Positions 5,881 to 6,264 of a stretch of 6,264 bases of DNA are shown here, in pieces. The first letter of the stretch is position 1, and each line of letters begins with the position of its first letter. Location of the stretch: positions 1 to 6,264 of the forward strand of contig JAEWML010000039.1 of the NCBI GenBank assembly GCA_023393155.1, given 5' to 3'. Under the pieces are notes generated by a model. It ran no database searches. It was given only the letters and a program-made list of their open reading frames with translations, and had not been told where the DNA came from. The position numbers and the translations under genes are program-made. Origin of the DNA: Bacillota bacterium. GTDB taxonomy: Bacteria > Bacillota > Clostridia > Oscillospirales > Oscillospiraceae.

Positions 5881-5914
5881 GCGCACCCGCCGTCTCATGG
5901 GACGGCGGGTGCGC
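5881..5914 (-). terminator. Intrinsic terminator of the amidotransferase-like gene
   Basis: A perfect 14-bp GC-rich stem (5881-5894 with 5901-5914) with a 6-base loop. On the minus strand it is followed by TGTTTTTCC. It begins 22 nt past the TGA of the partial gene and precedes the nucleotidase promoter, so it separates the two transcription units. Its stem sequence is unrelated to the hairpin behind the degenerate copy at 3586-3623. Confidence 0.9.
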
Positions 5915-5936
5915 AACGTAGTCCGGCAAAAGGGTT

Positions 5937-6050
5937 TCAGTGTGCTTTGTCGGCTTCAAGCCGGGCCAAAAGCTCCCGGCAGGCGGTGGCATAGGCCTCC
6001 TCCTCCATTCGGTAAATGGGGAGCTCGGGCAGCTCCTCGCCCCGCCGGTT
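5937..6050 (-). repeat. Direct repeat, intact-gene copy of the duplicated 3' end
   Basis: This segment (stop codon plus 37 codons) is about 89 % identical, by hand alignment, to 3627-3743 in the same orientation, apart from a 3-base insertion in the other copy. The two copies lie about 2.3 kb apart and bracket the terminator, promoter and whole coding region of the nucleotidase gene. Confidence 0.85.
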
Positions 6051-6264
6051 GTAAATGGCCGAGATCACATGGCGCAGAAGGGGCGGGTTTTTCACAAGAA
6101 GGGGACCCGTCAGCTCCGAGGCAAACACGTTGTTTTTCCGAAAGCCCTCCGGCCCCTGCTCCTTCTCGTTGCCATAGCCTAAGGCGAGCTTTGTCACGAG
6201 GGGCGTGACAATGCCGCTCACCAGCGTGCAGGAGTTCATAAAGCCTACCACAGGCTCCTCATAC
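5937..6264 (-). CDS. Glutamine amidotransferase-like protein (GatD/CobQ type), C-terminal part
   Basis: The frame is open to the window edge, so the N-terminus, including the nucleophile cysteine region, is not visible; 108 residues remain. The fragment aligns with the C-terminal part of GatD/CobB-CobQ class I amidotransferases: VVGFMNS (5-11) corresponds to the GFENH segment, GYGNEKEQGPEG (29-40) to the GxGN...EG loop, and TGPLLVKNP (52-60) to the HGPLLxxNP segment. Family members normally have a catalytic His just before that GP; here it is Thr52 (codon 6108-6110), and the His of GFENH is Ser11. The protein may therefore lack glutaminase activity or have another role. GatD works with MurT to amidate lipid II glutamate in Gram-positive bacteria, but no murT is in view and this assignment is by short local similarity only. 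A terminator follows at 5881-5914. Its last 37 codons are duplicated downstream. Confidence 0.65.
   Translation of the reverse strand, partial: YEEPVVGFMNSCTLVSGIVTPLVTKLALGYGNEKEQGPEGFRKNNVFASELTGPLLVKNPPLLRHVISAIYNRRGEELPELPIYRMEEEAYATACRELLARLEADKAH

Noticed and set aside
1..6264. CRISPR array, tRNA/rRNA gene, insertion sequence or integrase
   Set aside because: No regularly spaced repeats, cloverleaf, transposase/integrase motif or terminal inverted repeats were found on either strand.

Overview
The window reads as chromosome of a moderately GC-rich, low-temperature-promoter-type Firmicute, most likely a gut clostridium of the Oscillospiraceae/Ruminococcaceae kind. The basis is strong AGGAGG-type ribosome sites, sigma-A promoters near the TTGACA-17-TATAAT consensus, GC-rich coding sequence in AT-rich spacers, an N-terminal Gram-positive signal peptide with a LysM wall-binding domain, and a GGGtGRT/NifU-like gene pair that I associate with anaerobic clostridia. 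The taxon is inference; no RNA marker is present.

All genes lie on the minus strand, so transcription runs from high to low coordinates. From the right edge: (1) 5937-6264 is the C-terminal 108 residues of a GatD/CobQ-type glutamine amidotransferase-like protein, followed by an intrinsic terminator at 5881-5914. (2) 3776-5767 is a secreted CpdB/UshA-type nucleotidase/cyclic phosphodiesterase with a C-terminal LysM domain, with its own promoter at 5810-5838. (3) 3627-3743 is a second, degenerate copy of the last 37-38 codons of gene 1, followed by a hairpin at 3586-3623. (4) 2095-3345 is a GltS-type sodium/glutamate symporter with a promoter at 3527-3555, a leader of about 175 nt with competing inverted repeats, and a terminator at 2024-2055. 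(5) 1086-1778 and 70-1068 form a two-gene operon: a NifU/IscU-like iron-sulfur scaffold protein and the uncharacterised GGGtGRT protein. It is driven by a perfect-consensus promoter at 1849-1877 and probably ends at the perfect hairpin at 1-30.

Functionally these look like four separate transcription units rather than one pathway: wall-associated nucleotide scavenging, glutamate uptake, an Fe-S-linked pair of unknown purpose, and the end of an amidotransferase-like gene. The points most worth a second look are the scaffold/GGGtGRT pair (a conserved-looking but functionally undescribed two-component unit), the duplicated gene 3' end that flanks the nucleotidase gene, the apparent loss of the catalytic His in the amidotransferase-like protein, and the structured gltS leader. 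I see no mobile-element gene, CRISPR array, tRNA or rRNA.
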